DNA of 64,000 nucleotides from an uncultured Clostridia bacterium. Its GTDB lineage: Bacteria; Bacillota; Clostridia; Christensenellales; Borkfalkiaceae. Positions 1 through 7,234 of this stretch are shown here, in pieces. Position 1 is the stretch's first letter, and every line of letters starts with the position of its first letter. Both the position numbers and the translations under genes were made by a program. The DNA is taken from assembly GCA_944368925.1 (NCBI GenBank), contig CALVXG010000004.1, positions 1 through 64,000 of the forward strand, in the 5' to 3' direction. The notes below the pieces were generated by a model. The model did no database searches. It was not told where the DNA came from and saw nothing but the letters and a program-made list of their open reading frames with translations.

Positions 1-105
1 GCATCGCGCAGAGGGAGAAAACAATGCCGAGGGCACAGCCCGAACATTGTTGTCGCCCTTAGATCGCAGCGGTTCGCTGCAACTCTTTTGCGAGAATCGC
101 GCGAG
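1..105 (+). promoter_or_regulatory. Ribosomal protein L10 leader, upstream copy (cut by window start)
   Basis: Bases 1-105 match 271-375 at all but two positions. The 271-375 copy is the 3' part of the L10 leader that precedes rplJ. One difference lies in a loop; the other (C to T near 97) turns a G-C pair of the closing stem into G-U, so the fold is kept. The 5' half lies outside the window. This copy is followed at 118-145 by a weak hairpin (AGTTTTG/CAAAACT) and a short T stretch, which could end transcription. It may be a duplicated leader or the remnant of a duplicated rplJ promoter region. Confidence 0.7.
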
Positions 106-237
106 AATCACGAAAAATAGTTTTGTCAGCTCAAAACTAATTTTGTGAGATAATTTTCAATAACAACTGCGCAAGCAAAACGACGCTTTTGCGCCCGCGC
201 ACCCGATTTGCCGTGAGGCTCATGAAAGAGGGTGAAA

Positions 238-375
238 GCGCGATGCGTAAAAGACGGAGAGCCGTAACAGGCATCGCGCAGAGGGAGAAAACAATGCCGA
301 GGGCACAGCCCGAACATTGTTGTCGCCCTTAGATCGCAGCGGTTCGCAGCAACTCTTTTGCGAGAACCGCGCGAG
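238..375 (+). promoter_or_regulatory. Ribosomal protein L10 leader (autoregulatory mRNA element of rplJL)
   Basis: In bacteria the L10(L12)4 complex binds a kinked stem-loop in the rplJ leader and represses its own operon. Here a perfect stem GCGCGATGC (238-246) with GCATCGCGC (271-279) encloses a short ACGG/CCGT helix, and is followed by the typical AATGCCGAGG stretch. A second stem GCGGTTC (339-345) with GAACCGC (364-370) precedes the rplJ ribosome binding site. Position directly before rplJ and these elements fit the known L10 leader; no folding was run. No clear promoter is visible between the two copies. Confidence 0.8.
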
Positions 376-400
376 TAAAAATATTTATAGGAGGTAAACA

Positions 401-925
401 ATGTCGGCTAATTTAGAGGCAAAAAAGCAGGTAGTCGAGGAGATCAAAGCGAAGATCCAGAACAGCAAGTCGGTTATTTTTGTCGATTACAAGGGTCTTA
501 CGGTTGCAGAAGTTTCCGAATTGCGCAACAAGTTCCGTGCTGTCGGCGTAGAGTATAAAGTTTATAAAAACACGCTCGTACGCAAAGCAATGAACGAACT
601 CGGCGTAACTGCTTTCGATAACGATCTGAACGGCCCGACCGCAACCGCGTTCAGCCCGGACGAAACGGCTGCCGCAAAGATTTTTGCGGATGCGGTGAAG
701 GCGATGCCCGAGAAGATCATCCCGAAGAGCGCCTATGTAGACGGTGCGTATGTGGATGTCAACGGAATCAAAGCTCTCGCAACGATGCCTTCGAAAGAAG
801 AACTCATTGCAAAGATGCTCGGATCCATGCAGGCTCCGATCGCAAATTTCGCAGGTGTGCTTTCCGCAATGCTCAGAGGTGTTGTGGTTGCGCTCAACGC
901 GATCGCGGAAAAGAAAAACGGCTGA
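401..925 (+). CDS. rplJ: 50S ribosomal protein L10
   Basis: L10 (uL10) forms the base of the ribosomal stalk: its N-terminal domain binds 23S rRNA and its C-terminal helix carries L7/L12 dimers that recruit translation factors. The 174 residues match the usual length. The N-terminal half has the family pattern with VDYKGLTVAEVSELR and YKVYKNTLVRKA, and the C-terminal stretch is the helical L12-binding region. The start follows AGGAGGT at 389-395. rplL follows after 98 bases, the normal pair. Expression is probably controlled by the L10 leader upstream. Confidence 0.97.
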   Translation: MSANLEAKKQVVEEIKAKIQNSKSVIFVDYKGLTVAEVSELRNKFRAVGVEYKVYKNTLVRKAMNELGVTAFDNDLNGPTATAFSPDETAAAKIFADAVKAMPEKIIPKSAYVDGAYVDVNGIKALATMPSKEELIAKMLGSMQAPIANFAGVLSAMLRGVVVALNAIAEKKNG

Positions 926-1023
926 GTTTTTCAGTGAATGCGGCATAAGCCGCCGCCGCGTCGTTCGGGCGTAAAACAGAGCGAAAAAAAATTATTTTAA
1001 AAATTATTCGGAGGAATATTAAA

Positions 1024-1401
1024 ATGGCTGATATCGCTAAGTTCATCGAAGAGATCAAAGGTATGACGGTTGTTGAGCTCAACGAGCTCGTAAAGGCTTT
1101 GGAAGAGGAGTTCGGCGTTAGCGCTGCTGCTCCCGTTGCTGTGGCTGCTGCTCCGGCTGCAGGCGCTGCTGCTGCAGAAGCTGCTGAAGAGAAGACGGAA
1201 TTCAACGTTAAGTTGAAGGACATCGGCGCTAAGAAGATCGAAGTTATCAAAGCTGTCCGTGAATTCACGTCCCTCGGCCTTGCAGAAGCAAAAGCTCTTG
1301 TTGAGTCCCTCGGCATGATCAAGGAAGGCGTTAACAAGGAAGAAGCTGAAAAGATCGCTGCTCGCATGAAAGAAGCTGGCGCAGAAGTTACGATCGACTA
1401 A
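1024..1401 (+). CDS. rplL: 50S ribosomal protein L7/L12
   Basis: L7/L12 is the multicopy stalk protein that contacts EF-Tu, EF-G and IF2. The 125 residues show the three expected parts: an N-terminal dimerisation helix ([14 protein letters not shown], then [14 protein letters not shown]), an Ala/Pro-rich hinge at about residues 36-58, and the globular C-terminal domain with [24 protein letters not shown] site precedes the ATG. The U-tailed hairpin at 1429-1463 closes the operon; in many Gram-positives rpoB and rpoC come next, but here an unrelated module follows. Confidence 0.97.
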   Translation: MADIAKFIEEIKGMTVVELNELVKALEEEFGVSAAAPVAVAAAPAAGAAAAEAAEEKTEFNVKLKDIGAKKIEVIKAVREFTSLGLAEAKALVESLGMIKEGVNKEEAEKIAARMKEAGAEVTID

Positions 1402-1428
1402 TTTTCGCCAAAAACGAAACTTCAAAAA

Positions 1429-1463
1429 GGTGCAAAAGCCAATCGGCTTTTGCACCTTTTTTT
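1429..1463 (+). terminator. Intrinsic terminator of rplJL
   Basis: A perfect 12-bp stem, GGTGCAAAAGCC with GGCTTTTGCACC, loop AATC, followed by seven T. It lies 28 bases after the rplL stop. Confidence 0.93.
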
Positions 1464-1623
1464 ATTGTCTGAAAAAACGGCATTTCTTTATTCTCGGAAA
1501 CGCCGACGATCGCCCGCAGGAACAGGATCGCCCGCTTGCAAAAAGGGGAGTGCAAAAAACAAAAGCGCCCGCCGACGGAACGCCGACGACCGTTGCCAAA
1601 TAAAAACGCGCAAAAAAGCAAAA

Positions 1624-1653
1624 GCGCCCGCCCGCATATTTGCGGGCGGGCGC
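1624..1653. repeat. GC-rich inverted repeat in the 1464-1764 intergenic region
   Basis: A perfect 13-bp inverted repeat (GCGCCCGCCCGCA, loop TATT) with no T tail. The surrounding 300 bases hold no convincing gene: they contain repeated GCCGACGA/CGCCCG words and two weaker hairpins at 1665-1693 and 1712-1733. The last lies just past the minus-strand regulator gene and could slow transcription coming from it. Confidence 0.7.
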
Positions 1654-1764
1654 TGTCTGAAAGCAAGGCAAACCGCCTGTCGGTTTTGCCTTAAATGCCG
1701 ACAGGCTCGGAAGGCTTTCTTTTCGGAAAGCCTGCGGGCAAAAGGTAGGCGGCGGATTCGGGCG

Positions 1765-1962
1765 TTATTCTTTGCCCAGCAGGTAGTCGCAGGTGACTCC
1801 GAAAAAATCTGCAAGCGCCACGATATAGGAGGCCTTCGGCTCGTTCAGGCCGCGCTCCCAATAATCGATCGCCTTTTGGCTGACGCCGATCGCTTCTGCC
1901 AATTTCGCCTGGGAAAGGTTTCTTTCCTGACGCAATTCTTTGATAATCTCTCCGATTCTCAT
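1765..1962 (-). CDS. Small XRE-family transcriptional regulator
   Basis: A 65-residue protein that is almost only a Cro/CI helix-turn-helix: SQAKLAEAIGVSQKAIDYWE is the HTH core, and it ends with the YLLGKE typical of such single-domain repressors. It is divergent from the 2123-3174 gene pair and separated from it by 160 bases carrying two identical palindromes, so I infer that it represses this pair and perhaps itself. No Shine-Dalgarno sequence precedes the ATG; a TACAAT box ends six bases before it, so the mRNA may be leaderless. The ligand or signal is unknown. Confidence 0.88.
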   Translation of the reverse strand: MRIGEIIKELRQERNLSQAKLAEAIGVSQKAIDYWERGLNEPKASYIVALADFFGVTCDYLLGKE

Positions 1963-1968
1963 ATGTAT

Positions 1969-1996
1969 ATTGTAGAAATTTTTTGTGCAAAAGCAA
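1969..1996 (-). promoter_or_regulatory. Predicted promoter of the XRE regulator gene
   Basis: Read on the minus strand: TTGCTT (1996-1991), 16 bases, TACAAT (1974-1969), then six bases to the ATG at 1962. Transcription would start about at the A of the start codon, which agrees with the missing ribosome binding site. Confidence 0.6.
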
Positions 1997-2001
1997 CGCC
2001 A

Positions 2002-2017
2002 AAGAAGAAAACTTCTT
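2002..2017. promoter_or_regulatory. Operator palindrome 1 (AAGAAG-AAAA-CTTCTT)
   Basis: A 6-bp inverted repeat with a 4-base spacer, identical to the site at 2084-2099. It sits five bases upstream of the -35 box of the minus-strand regulator. Likely binding site of the XRE protein (inference from placement and identity of the two copies). Confidence 0.65.
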
Positions 2018-2045
2018 ATTAATGTCAGTTTGTTTTAAAATGTGC

Positions 2046-2074
2046 TTGACTTTCCGCTTTATTTTATGTAAAAT
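2046..2074 (+). promoter_or_regulatory. Sigma-A-type promoter of the PH-like gene pair
   Basis: TTGACT (2046-2051), 17 bases, TAAAAT (2069-2074). Expected start near 2081, directly in front of the second operator palindrome. Confidence 0.85.
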
Positions 2075-2083
2075 TGGTGTATT

Positions 2084-2099
2084 AAGAAGAAAACTTCTT
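2084..2099. promoter_or_regulatory. Operator palindrome 2 (AAGAAG-AAAA-CTTCTT)
   Basis: Second exact copy of the palindrome, placed just downstream of the expected transcription start of the 2123 gene, a classical repressor position. It is flanked by TA on both sides, so the symmetry extends to about 18 bases. Confidence 0.7.
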
Positions 2100-2122
2100 A
2101 AAAATTAAGGAGGAGAAAAAAA

Positions 2123-2665
2123 ATGGATTTGAAGTTGGCAAGCGGCGAGACAGTTTTGAAAGACTGGAAGTATGCGCACGGTAAGTTTACGGCAGATCGT
2201 AAGGTTACGGATTGTAATCTGACGGTGACAAACAAGCGCATTGTGCATACGGTAGAGAATGCGGTATCGTTGTCGCGGAGTGAAATTCCGTTGGCCTCGG
2301 TGACGGGGATTTCGGCGGAATACCGCAGGAACAGGACGCTTTTATTGCGATTGCAGGCGGTTTTCGGAGCGATCCTGTGTATTGTACTTATAGGGATCCC
2401 GATTCTGATCAATGCGTTGCGCAAATTGCGGGCGTGCCTTATGACTATTGAATTCAAAACCAATGACGGAAGGGGAGAACCGATGACGGCGGGTGCCTGG
2501 GGTGCGGTGGACGCAGTCAAAGACAGGCCCGGCTTGATCGGAAGGTTGCTTGGTTTCTTATTCCCCAGAACGGCGGGATTTAAAATACATGTAAATAAAG
2601 AAATGGCGAAGGAGATTTTGGACGAGATCGGAGCGATCGTTCTCGAATACAAGGCAAAGGCATAA
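2123..2665 (+). CDS. Membrane-anchored PH-like domain protein
   Basis: A 180-residue protein of no known function. Residues about 1-65 resemble a bacterial PH fold: a GETVLKDWKY opening, then CNLTVTNKRIVHTVE, in which the TNKR(I/V) strand is typical of bPH domains. Residues about 75-100 are one hydrophobic membrane segment (LQAVFGAILCIVLIGIPILI), and a second, cytosolic part follows. The ATG has an AGGAGGAG site at 2108-2115. It is the first gene after the operator-flanked promoter and has the next gene 5 bases behind it. The base composition is slightly more AT-rich than in the ribosomal genes. Confidence 0.7.
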   Translation: MDLKLASGETVLKDWKYAHGKFTADRKVTDCNLTVTNKRIVHTVENAVSLSRSEIPLASVTGISAEYRRNRTLLLRLQAVFGAILCIVLIGIPILINALRKLRACLMTIEFKTNDGRGEPMTAGAWGAVDAVKDRPGLIGRLLGFLFPRTAGFKIHVNKEMAKEILDEIGAIVLEYKAKA

Positions 2666-2670
2666 GCGAT

Positions 2671-3174
2671 ATGGGGTTGCGAAACAAATTCCGACTGTTT
2701 GTATGTGCGTTCGTAGCGGCGTCGACGGTTTCGGTTTTGGGATGGATCCTTGTTTTTGCGGCAAAAATATATGTGTTGGCAGTGTTGGGGGTTACAGCGG
2801 GGGCAGCGGCGTGTGTGAGCGGCGGAATTCTTCTGCGTCTGCGTCGTTACAGACGGATCGTCGGTTTTGTACATGAAAACGGAAGCTGTGATATCACGGA
2901 ACTTGCAAAGGAACTGTCGGTCGGAAAAAATAAGGCGCGCGAATGGACGGAATGGTGTCTGCGGCTGGACTATCTGAAGGGATATGTTTTTCGGGACGAG
3001 CGGATATACCCTTTGGAAAATTATCGGCTGAAAGGGAAAGAGGAAGAAAGGGCGGATAAGCAGGCGCGTCAGACGATGCTTGTGCGCTGCGCTCATTGCG
3101 GAGCGGAATTTGCCGCGCAGGACGAGATCGCTGTCTGTCCTTACTGCGGTTCGCTCGCAAAGGGCGGGAGATGA
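2671..3174 (+). CDS. Membrane protein with winged-helix-like and zinc-ribbon domains
   Basis: A 167-residue protein that I cannot assign to a named family. Two membrane segments (about residues 8-29 and 33-53) are followed by a helical part, IVGFVHENGSCDITELAKEL then VGKNKAREWTEWCLRLDYL, which reads like the winged-helix or PCI-like segment of small membrane zinc-ribbon proteins. The end has a zinc ribbon, CAHCGAEF...CPYCGSL. Both it and the preceding PH-like protein place their soluble parts at the membrane, so they may work together. A GC-rich terminator pair follows. Confidence 0.65.
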   Translation: MGLRNKFRLFVCAFVAASTVSVLGWILVFAAKIYVLAVLGVTAGAAACVSGGILLRLRRYRRIVGFVHENGSCDITELAKELSVGKNKAREWTEWCLRLDYLKGYVFRDERIYPLENYRLKGKEEERADKQARQTMLVRCAHCGAEFAAQDEIAVCPYCGSLAKGGR

Positions 3175-3241
3175 AAAACGAAAGGCAATTCGTTGCCGTT
3201 TTGACTGCCGAAACCGCAATACGTTCCGAAAGCGACAGGGT

Positions 3242-3281
3242 CCCGCCCGATTTTTGCCCCGAAAGGCAAAAATCGGGCGGG
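3242..3281 (+). terminator. Hairpin after the PH-like gene pair
   Basis: A 17-bp perfect stem (CCCGCCCGATTTTTGCC with its complement) and a 6-base loop. It has no T tail, but the next hairpin 20 bases on does. Confidence 0.6.
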
Positions 3282-3300
3282 CAAAAGAAGAAAACAATCG

Positions 3301-3355
3301 GGAAAAAGCGGGGAGGTTTTGCCGTGAAATACGGTAAAACCTCCCCGCTTTTTCC
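3301..3355. terminator. Strong bidirectional terminator
   Basis: A 25-bp stem with a single G-U pair: GGAAAAAGCGGGG... (3301-3325) with ...CCCCGCTTTTTCC (3331-3355), loop GAAAT. It has A and T runs on the two sides, so it can end transcription in both directions and insulates the ribosomal cluster. Confidence 0.85.
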
Positions 3356-3401
3356 AACGTATATTTTATGTAAAAAAAGGTAAAAATATGCTTCAAATCG
3401 T

Positions 3402-3430
3402 TTGACAAGTCTTGACGGATATGGTATTAT
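3402..3430 (+). promoter_or_regulatory. Main promoter of the S10-spc-alpha cluster
   Basis: TTGACA (3402-3407), 17 bases, TATTAT (3425-3430). It lies 252 bases before rpsJ, leaving a long leader. Confidence 0.9.
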
Positions 3431-3436
3431 ATTTAA

Positions 3437-3660
3437 GCTGTGTAATAGGGTTGAGGCGTAAAGTTACTTTAATCGCTTCGGGTTTGCAAGGATAAATACA
3501 GCACAATTGCGCCCAAAGCGAAGATAATTTATGCCGACAAATGTGGGGACTCGATCCCTGCGACTAACCGGAGTACAGCCATTCAATCAAATATTTGAAT
3601 GGCATTTATTTTTCTCGGCTACTCCGACACACACGGCACAGTTGACGTAAAGTTAGTATA
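3437..3660 (+). ncRNA. Structured 5' leader of rpsJ, possible attenuator
   Basis: The 245-base leader holds nested complementarity: TCGCTT (3474) with AAGCGA, inside it GGG..GCA with TGC..CCC; a GGGA-CTCGA-TCCC hairpin (3547-3558); and a large element in which CGGAGTA (3569-3575) pairs with TACTCCG (3620-3626) around an inner stem GCCATTCAA/TTGAATGGC (3578-3603) that is followed by a U-rich run. The inner stem plus U run looks like a terminator, and the outer pairing could compete with it. I recognise no described ribosomal leader family. The words CGTAAAGTTA at 3457 and 3646 recur. Confidence 0.5.
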
Positions 3661-3682
3661 AAAAACGGAGGAATTCAGACAA

Positions 3683-3982
3683 ATGGCAGGACAGAAAATC
3701 AGAATCAAACTCGCCGCATACGATCATGAACTCGTAGACCTGGCGGCGCAGCGTATTGTGGACGCGATGCAGAAATCGGGCGCAAAAATCGGCGGCCCCA
3801 TTCCTCTGCCGACCGAAAAGGAGATCGTAACGATCCTTCGCTCGCCGCACAAGGATAAGGACAGCCGCGAGCAGTTCGAGATCCGCACGCACAAGAGGAT
3901 CATCGACATCTACAGCCCCAACGCGAAGCTTTTGGACAGCGTACATCTTCCCGCGGGCGTAGACATCAAGATCAAGCTGTAA
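3683..3982 (+). CDS. rpsJ: 30S ribosomal protein S10
   Basis: S10 (uS10) is part of the 30S head and also pairs with NusB in transcription antitermination. The length of 99 residues is standard. It opens with [15 protein letters not shown], has the ribosomal loop [19 protein letters not shown], and ends with the conserved [11 protein letters not shown]. The start follows ACGGAGG at 3666-3672. It is the first gene of the cluster, with rplC 115 bases downstream; that gap contains a small TTCTGT/ACAGAA hairpin but no clear terminator. Confidence 0.97.
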   Translation: MAGQKIRIKLAAYDHELVDLAAQRIVDAMQKSGAKIGGPIPLPTEKEIVTILRSPHKDKDSREQFEIRTHKRIIDIYSPNAKLLDSVHLPAGVDIKIKL

Positions 3983-4097
3983 AAGATTCTGTTTTTATAA
4001 TACAGAAAAGCGCGGAAAGCGCGGAAAACAAGTCAATGTAATACTTTGTAAAATCAAGGTATTCGCGATAAAAAAATTTAAGGAGTGAACTTTATCA

Positions 4098-4733
4098 ATG
4101 AATAAAGCAATCATCGGCCGCAAAGTCGGCATGACGCAGATCTTTACTCCGGAAGGGAAAGTGATCCCCGTAACGGTAGTGGAGGCAGGACCTTGCCCCG
4201 TAGTGCAGATCAAGACAGTGGAAAAAGACGGTTATGCCGCTCTGAAGCTGGGTTTTGACGAAACGACGGAAAAGCGCATCAACAAGCCTGAACTCGGGCA
4301 GTTCAAGAAAGCGGGTGTAAAGCCGCAGAAAGTTCTCAAAGAGTTCCGTCTGGCGGATCTTTCGGGATACGAAGTCGGCAAAGAAGTGCTGGCGGACACG
4401 TTCAAGGAAGGAGACAAAGTGGATGTTGCGGGCGTTTCCAAAGGTCACGGATTTTCGGGCGTCATCAAGAGATGGAACCAGCGCCGTCTGAAAGAGACGC
4501 ACGGTGTCGGCCCTGTACACAGGGAAGTGGGTTCCATGGGAGCAAACTCCACGCCGAGCAGAGTTTTCAAACAGAAGCATATGCCGGGACAGTACGGTCA
4601 TGAAAAAGTAACCGTACAGAACCTTGAAGTCGTCAAGGTGGACGCGGCGAGAAACGCACTTCTGATCAAGGGCGCGATTCCCGGTCCGAAGGGCAGCATC
4701 GTCACGGTATGTGACAGCGTCAAGTCCAAATAA
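4098..4733 (+). CDS. rplC: 50S ribosomal protein L3
   Basis: L3 (uL3) starts 50S assembly and reaches toward the peptidyl-transferase centre. The 211 residues begin with [13 protein letters not shown] and contain the extended loop [14 protein letters not shown], followed by [20 protein letters not shown], all hallmarks of the family. An AAGGAG site precedes the ATG by nine bases. rplD follows after 14 bases. Confidence 0.97.
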   Translation: MNKAIIGRKVGMTQIFTPEGKVIPVTVVEAGPCPVVQIKTVEKDGYAALKLGFDETTEKRINKPELGQFKKAGVKPQKVLKEFRLADLSGYEVGKEVLADTFKEGDKVDVAGVSKGHGFSGVIKRWNQRRLKETHGVGPVHREVGSMGANSTPSRVFKQKHMPGQYGHEKVTVQNLEVVKVDAARNALLIKGAIPGPKGSIVTVCDSVKSK

Positions 4734-4747
4734 GGAGAGTAAGAGAA

Positions 4748-5374
4748 ATGCCTATCGTGAAAATCTATAAAATGGACGGATCGGAAGCGGGTCAGATGAC
4801 TCTTTCCGACAAGATCTTCGGCGCGGAATACAATGAACCCCTGATTCATCAGGCGGTGGTAACGCGTCTTGCCAATGACAGACAGGGCACGAAGAGCACG
4901 CTCACGAGGACGGAAGTCCGCGGCGGCGGTGTGAAGCCTTGGAGACAGAAAGGCACGGGCCGTGCGCGTCAGGGTTCCATCCGTGCGCCGCAGTGGATCA
5001 AGGGCGGCGTCGTGTTCGCACCCAAGAGCCGCGACTTCTCCAAGAAAATGAATCAGGAAGCGAAACGCGGCGCGTTGTTCTCGGCGCTCTCCAAGAAAGT
5101 GGCGGACGGCGAACTGATCGTTGTGGACAAGTTGGAAGTTTCCGCACCCAAGACGAAAGAAATGGTGAAATTTGTGGAAGCGCTGAAACTTGACAAACGT
5201 ACGGTGCTTGTCATGGACAGCAACGACGCAAACGTGATCCTCGCGAGCCGGAACATCCAGAAGCTGAGCACTTTGCCCGTCGAACAGATCAACACCTACG
5301 ACGTGGTTGCCAATGCGAAAGTGGTTCTTACCAAGGCTGCGGCTGAAAAAATCCAGGAGGTCTACGGAGCATAA
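4748..5374 (+). CDS. rplD: 50S ribosomal protein L4
   Basis: L4 (uL4) lines the polypeptide exit tunnel at its constriction and in some bacteria represses the S10 operon. The 208 residues include the tunnel loop, around KPWRQKGTGRARQGSIRAP (about residues 61-79), and the C-terminal globular half with AAAEKIQEVYGA. A GGAGAG site precedes the start. The stop codon TAA shares its last base with the ATG of rplW, so the two are translationally coupled. Confidence 0.97.
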   Translation: MPIVKIYKMDGSEAGQMTLSDKIFGAEYNEPLIHQAVVTRLANDRQGTKSTLTRTEVRGGGVKPWRQKGTGRARQGSIRAPQWIKGGVVFAPKSRDFSKKMNQEAKRGALFSALSKKVADGELIVVDKLEVSAPKTKEMVKFVEALKLDKRTVLVMDSNDANVILASRNIQKLSTLPVEQINTYDVVANAKVVLTKAAAEKIQEVYGA

Positions 5375-5664
5375 TGAAAGCGCAGGACATCATCATTAAG
5401 CCCATCCTCACCGAGAAAGGTTACGACGGCATCGCGTCGAAGAAATACACTTTTAAGGTTGCAAAGGGCGCAAATAAGACGCAGATCAAGATGGCTGTCG
5501 AAGAACTCTTCGAAGTCAAAGTTGCAAGCGTGAACACCTGCAACGTGCGCGGAAAGTTGAAGAGAATGGGCAGAAACGAGGGCCTCACATCCTCCTACAA
5601 GAAAGCCGTCGTTCAGCTGACCGAAGACAGCAAGCCGATTGAATATTTCAATTCGCTGTCTTAA
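5374..5664 (+). CDS. rplW: 50S ribosomal protein L23
   Basis: L23 (uL23) sits at the tunnel exit and is the docking point of trigger factor and SRP. Its 96 residues start with the typical AQDIIIKPILTEKGYD and contain KYTFKVAKGANKTQIKMAVE. The start overlaps the rplD stop by one base and the AGGAGG site lies inside rplD (5355-5360). rplB follows after 26 bases with its own GGAGG. Confidence 0.97.
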   Translation: MKAQDIIIKPILTEKGYDGIASKKYTFKVAKGANKTQIKMAVEELFEVKVASVNTCNVRGKLKRMGRNEGLTSSYKKAVVQLTEDSKPIEYFNSLS

Positions 5665-5690
5665 TGTGAGCAAATCGGAGGAAACAGAAA

Positions 5691-6518
5691 ATGGCTATTA
5701 AAAGATATAAACCTACGTCGGCTGCGCGCCGTTTCATGACGGTGCATACCTACGAAGAGATCACGGAAACCAAACCGGAGCGTTCTCTGATCGAGGATAT
5801 GCGCAAATCCGGCGGCAGAAATAACCAAGGCAAGATCACGGTTCGCCACATCGGCGGCGGAAACCGCAGGAAATACCGTATCATCGATTTCAAGCGTGAC
5901 AAAGACGGAGTTCCGGCAAAAGTTGCGAGCATCCAGTACGATCCGAACCGCAGCGCGAACATTGCGCTTTTGCAGTATGCGGACGGCGAAAAGAGATACA
6001 TTCTCGCGCCGATCGGTCTGAATGTAGGCGACACGGTTCTTTCGGGTCCGGACGCGGACATCAAAGCGGGCAACTGCCTGCCGTTTGAGAACATTCCCGT
6101 CGGTACGATGGTACACAACATCGAGCTGAAGCCGGGCAAAGGCGGCCAGGTGGCGCGTGCGGCGGGTATTGCGGCGCAGCTGATGGCGAAAGAGGGCGCT
6201 TATGCGACCCTGAAAATGCCGAGCGGCGAAATGCGTCTCGTTCCGGTGGTATGCCGGGCGACGATCGGCCAGGTCGGCAACGTCGAGCACGAGATCATCA
6301 GCCTCGGCAAAGCGGGCAAGACGCGCCACATGGGTATCAAACCCACGGTACGCGGCGCAGTCATGAACCCTTGCGATCACCCGCACGGCGGCGGCGAGGG
6401 CAAGAGCCCTGTCGGTCATGCAGGTCCTCTTACGCCTTGGGGCAAGCCTGCTCTGGGGTATAAGACCAGAAAGAAGAAGAATGTTACGAGCAAGTTCATT
6501 CTTAAACGCATCAATTAA
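5691..6518 (+). CDS. rplB: 50S ribosomal protein L2
   Basis: L2 (uL2) binds domain IV of 23S rRNA and is needed for subunit joining and peptidyl transfer. The 275 residues match the usual 274-280. The family signatures are all present: [34 protein letters not shown], and near the C-terminus the [16 protein letters not shown] motif with the conserved histidine. The last residues are basic ([15 protein letters not shown]). Confidence 0.98.
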   Translation: MAIKRYKPTSAARRFMTVHTYEEITETKPERSLIEDMRKSGGRNNQGKITVRHIGGGNRRKYRIIDFKRDKDGVPAKVASIQYDPNRSANIALLQYADGEKRYILAPIGLNVGDTVLSGPDADIKAGNCLPFENIPVGTMVHNIELKPGKGGQVARAAGIAAQLMAKEGAYATLKMPSGEMRLVPVVCRATIGQVGNVEHEIISLGKAGKTRHMGIKPTVRGAVMNPCDHPHGGGEGKSPVGHAGPLTPWGKPALGYKTRKKKNVTSKFILKRIN

Positions 6519-6533
6519 GGGAGGATCATCCAA

Positions 6534-6815
6534 ATGAGCAGAAGCGTAAAGAAAGGGCCTTACGTTGAAGCGAGACTTTTGAAAAGAGTCGAAGAGCTCA
6601 ACGCGGCAAACGATAAAAAAGTTCTCAAAACATGGTCGAGAGCGAGCACGATCTTCCCGCAGATGGTAGGACACACGATCGCGGTGCATGACGGAAGAAA
6701 GCACGTTCCCGTATATATCACCGAAGACATGGTCGGCTGCAAGCTGGGCGAGTTTGCACCCACCAGAACCTTCAAGGGACATTCCGGCGGCAAGACCACC
6801 GCTGCTAAGAAGTAA
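6534..6815 (+). CDS. rpsS: 30S ribosomal protein S19
   Basis: S19 (uS19) forms a complex with S13 at the head of the 30S subunit and touches the A-site tRNA. The 93 residues start with [19 protein letters not shown] and contain the [18 protein letters not shown] core and [12 protein letters not shown]. It lies 15 bases after rplB with GGGAGG before the start. Confidence 0.97.
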   Translation: MSRSVKKGPYVEARLLKRVEELNAANDKKVLKTWSRASTIFPQMVGHTIAVHDGRKHVPVYITEDMVGCKLGEFAPTRTFKGHSGGKTTAAKK

Positions 6816-6833
6816 AGGAGGTCGCAGTTCAAA

Positions 6834-7223
6834 ATGGCTAAAAATACGCGTGAAAAGACAAAACGTATCGCGGAAAACAAGGACAAACGTCCTTATGCGA
6901 CCGCAAGGCATATCCGCATGAGCCCTTACAAAGTGCGCAGGGCATTGGCGCTCATCCGCGGCAAGAGCGTGAACGAAGCGGCGGCGATCCTCGAATATGC
7001 GACGATCGTATCGGCGGAACCCGTGAAAAAGGTTTTGCTGTCCGCGGCGGCGAACGCCGAGCACAATTTCGGCATGGACAGGGGCGACCTGATCGTTGCG
7101 GAAGCATTCGCGGATCAGGGCCCGACGCTCAAACGCATGAACCCCGTATCGAAGGGCAGAGCGCATTCCATTCTGAAAAGAACCAGCCACATCACGGTCA
7201 TTCTTGACGTGCAGAGTAAGTAA
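6834..7223 (+). CDS. rplV: 50S ribosomal protein L22
   Basis: L22 (uL22) contributes a long beta-hairpin to the exit-tunnel wall, the site of some macrolide resistance changes. The 129 residues include [20 protein letters not shown] and the hairpin tip region [16 protein letters not shown]. The N-terminus (about 18 residues rich in K and R) is longer than in E. coli, as in many Clostridia. The start is supported by AAAGGAGG at 6814-6821. Confidence 0.96.
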   Translation: MAKNTREKTKRIAENKDKRPYATARHIRMSPYKVRRALALIRGKSVNEAAAILEYATIVSAEPVKKVLLSAAANAEHNFGMDRGDLIVAEAFADQGPTLKRMNPVSKGRAHSILKRTSHITVILDVQSK

Positions 7224-7234
7224 GGAGAATTGTC

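Noticed and set aside
1450-2022. Plus-strand open frame of 190 residues over 1450-2022
   Set aside because: It is rich in Arg and Lys from GC-rich intergenic hairpins, has no ribosome binding site and runs antisense through the XRE regulator gene.
5661-7190. Long minus-strand open frame (509 residues) over rplB-rplV
   Set aside because: It is an antisense shadow of the highly biased ribosomal codon use; no ribosome binding site or family pattern.
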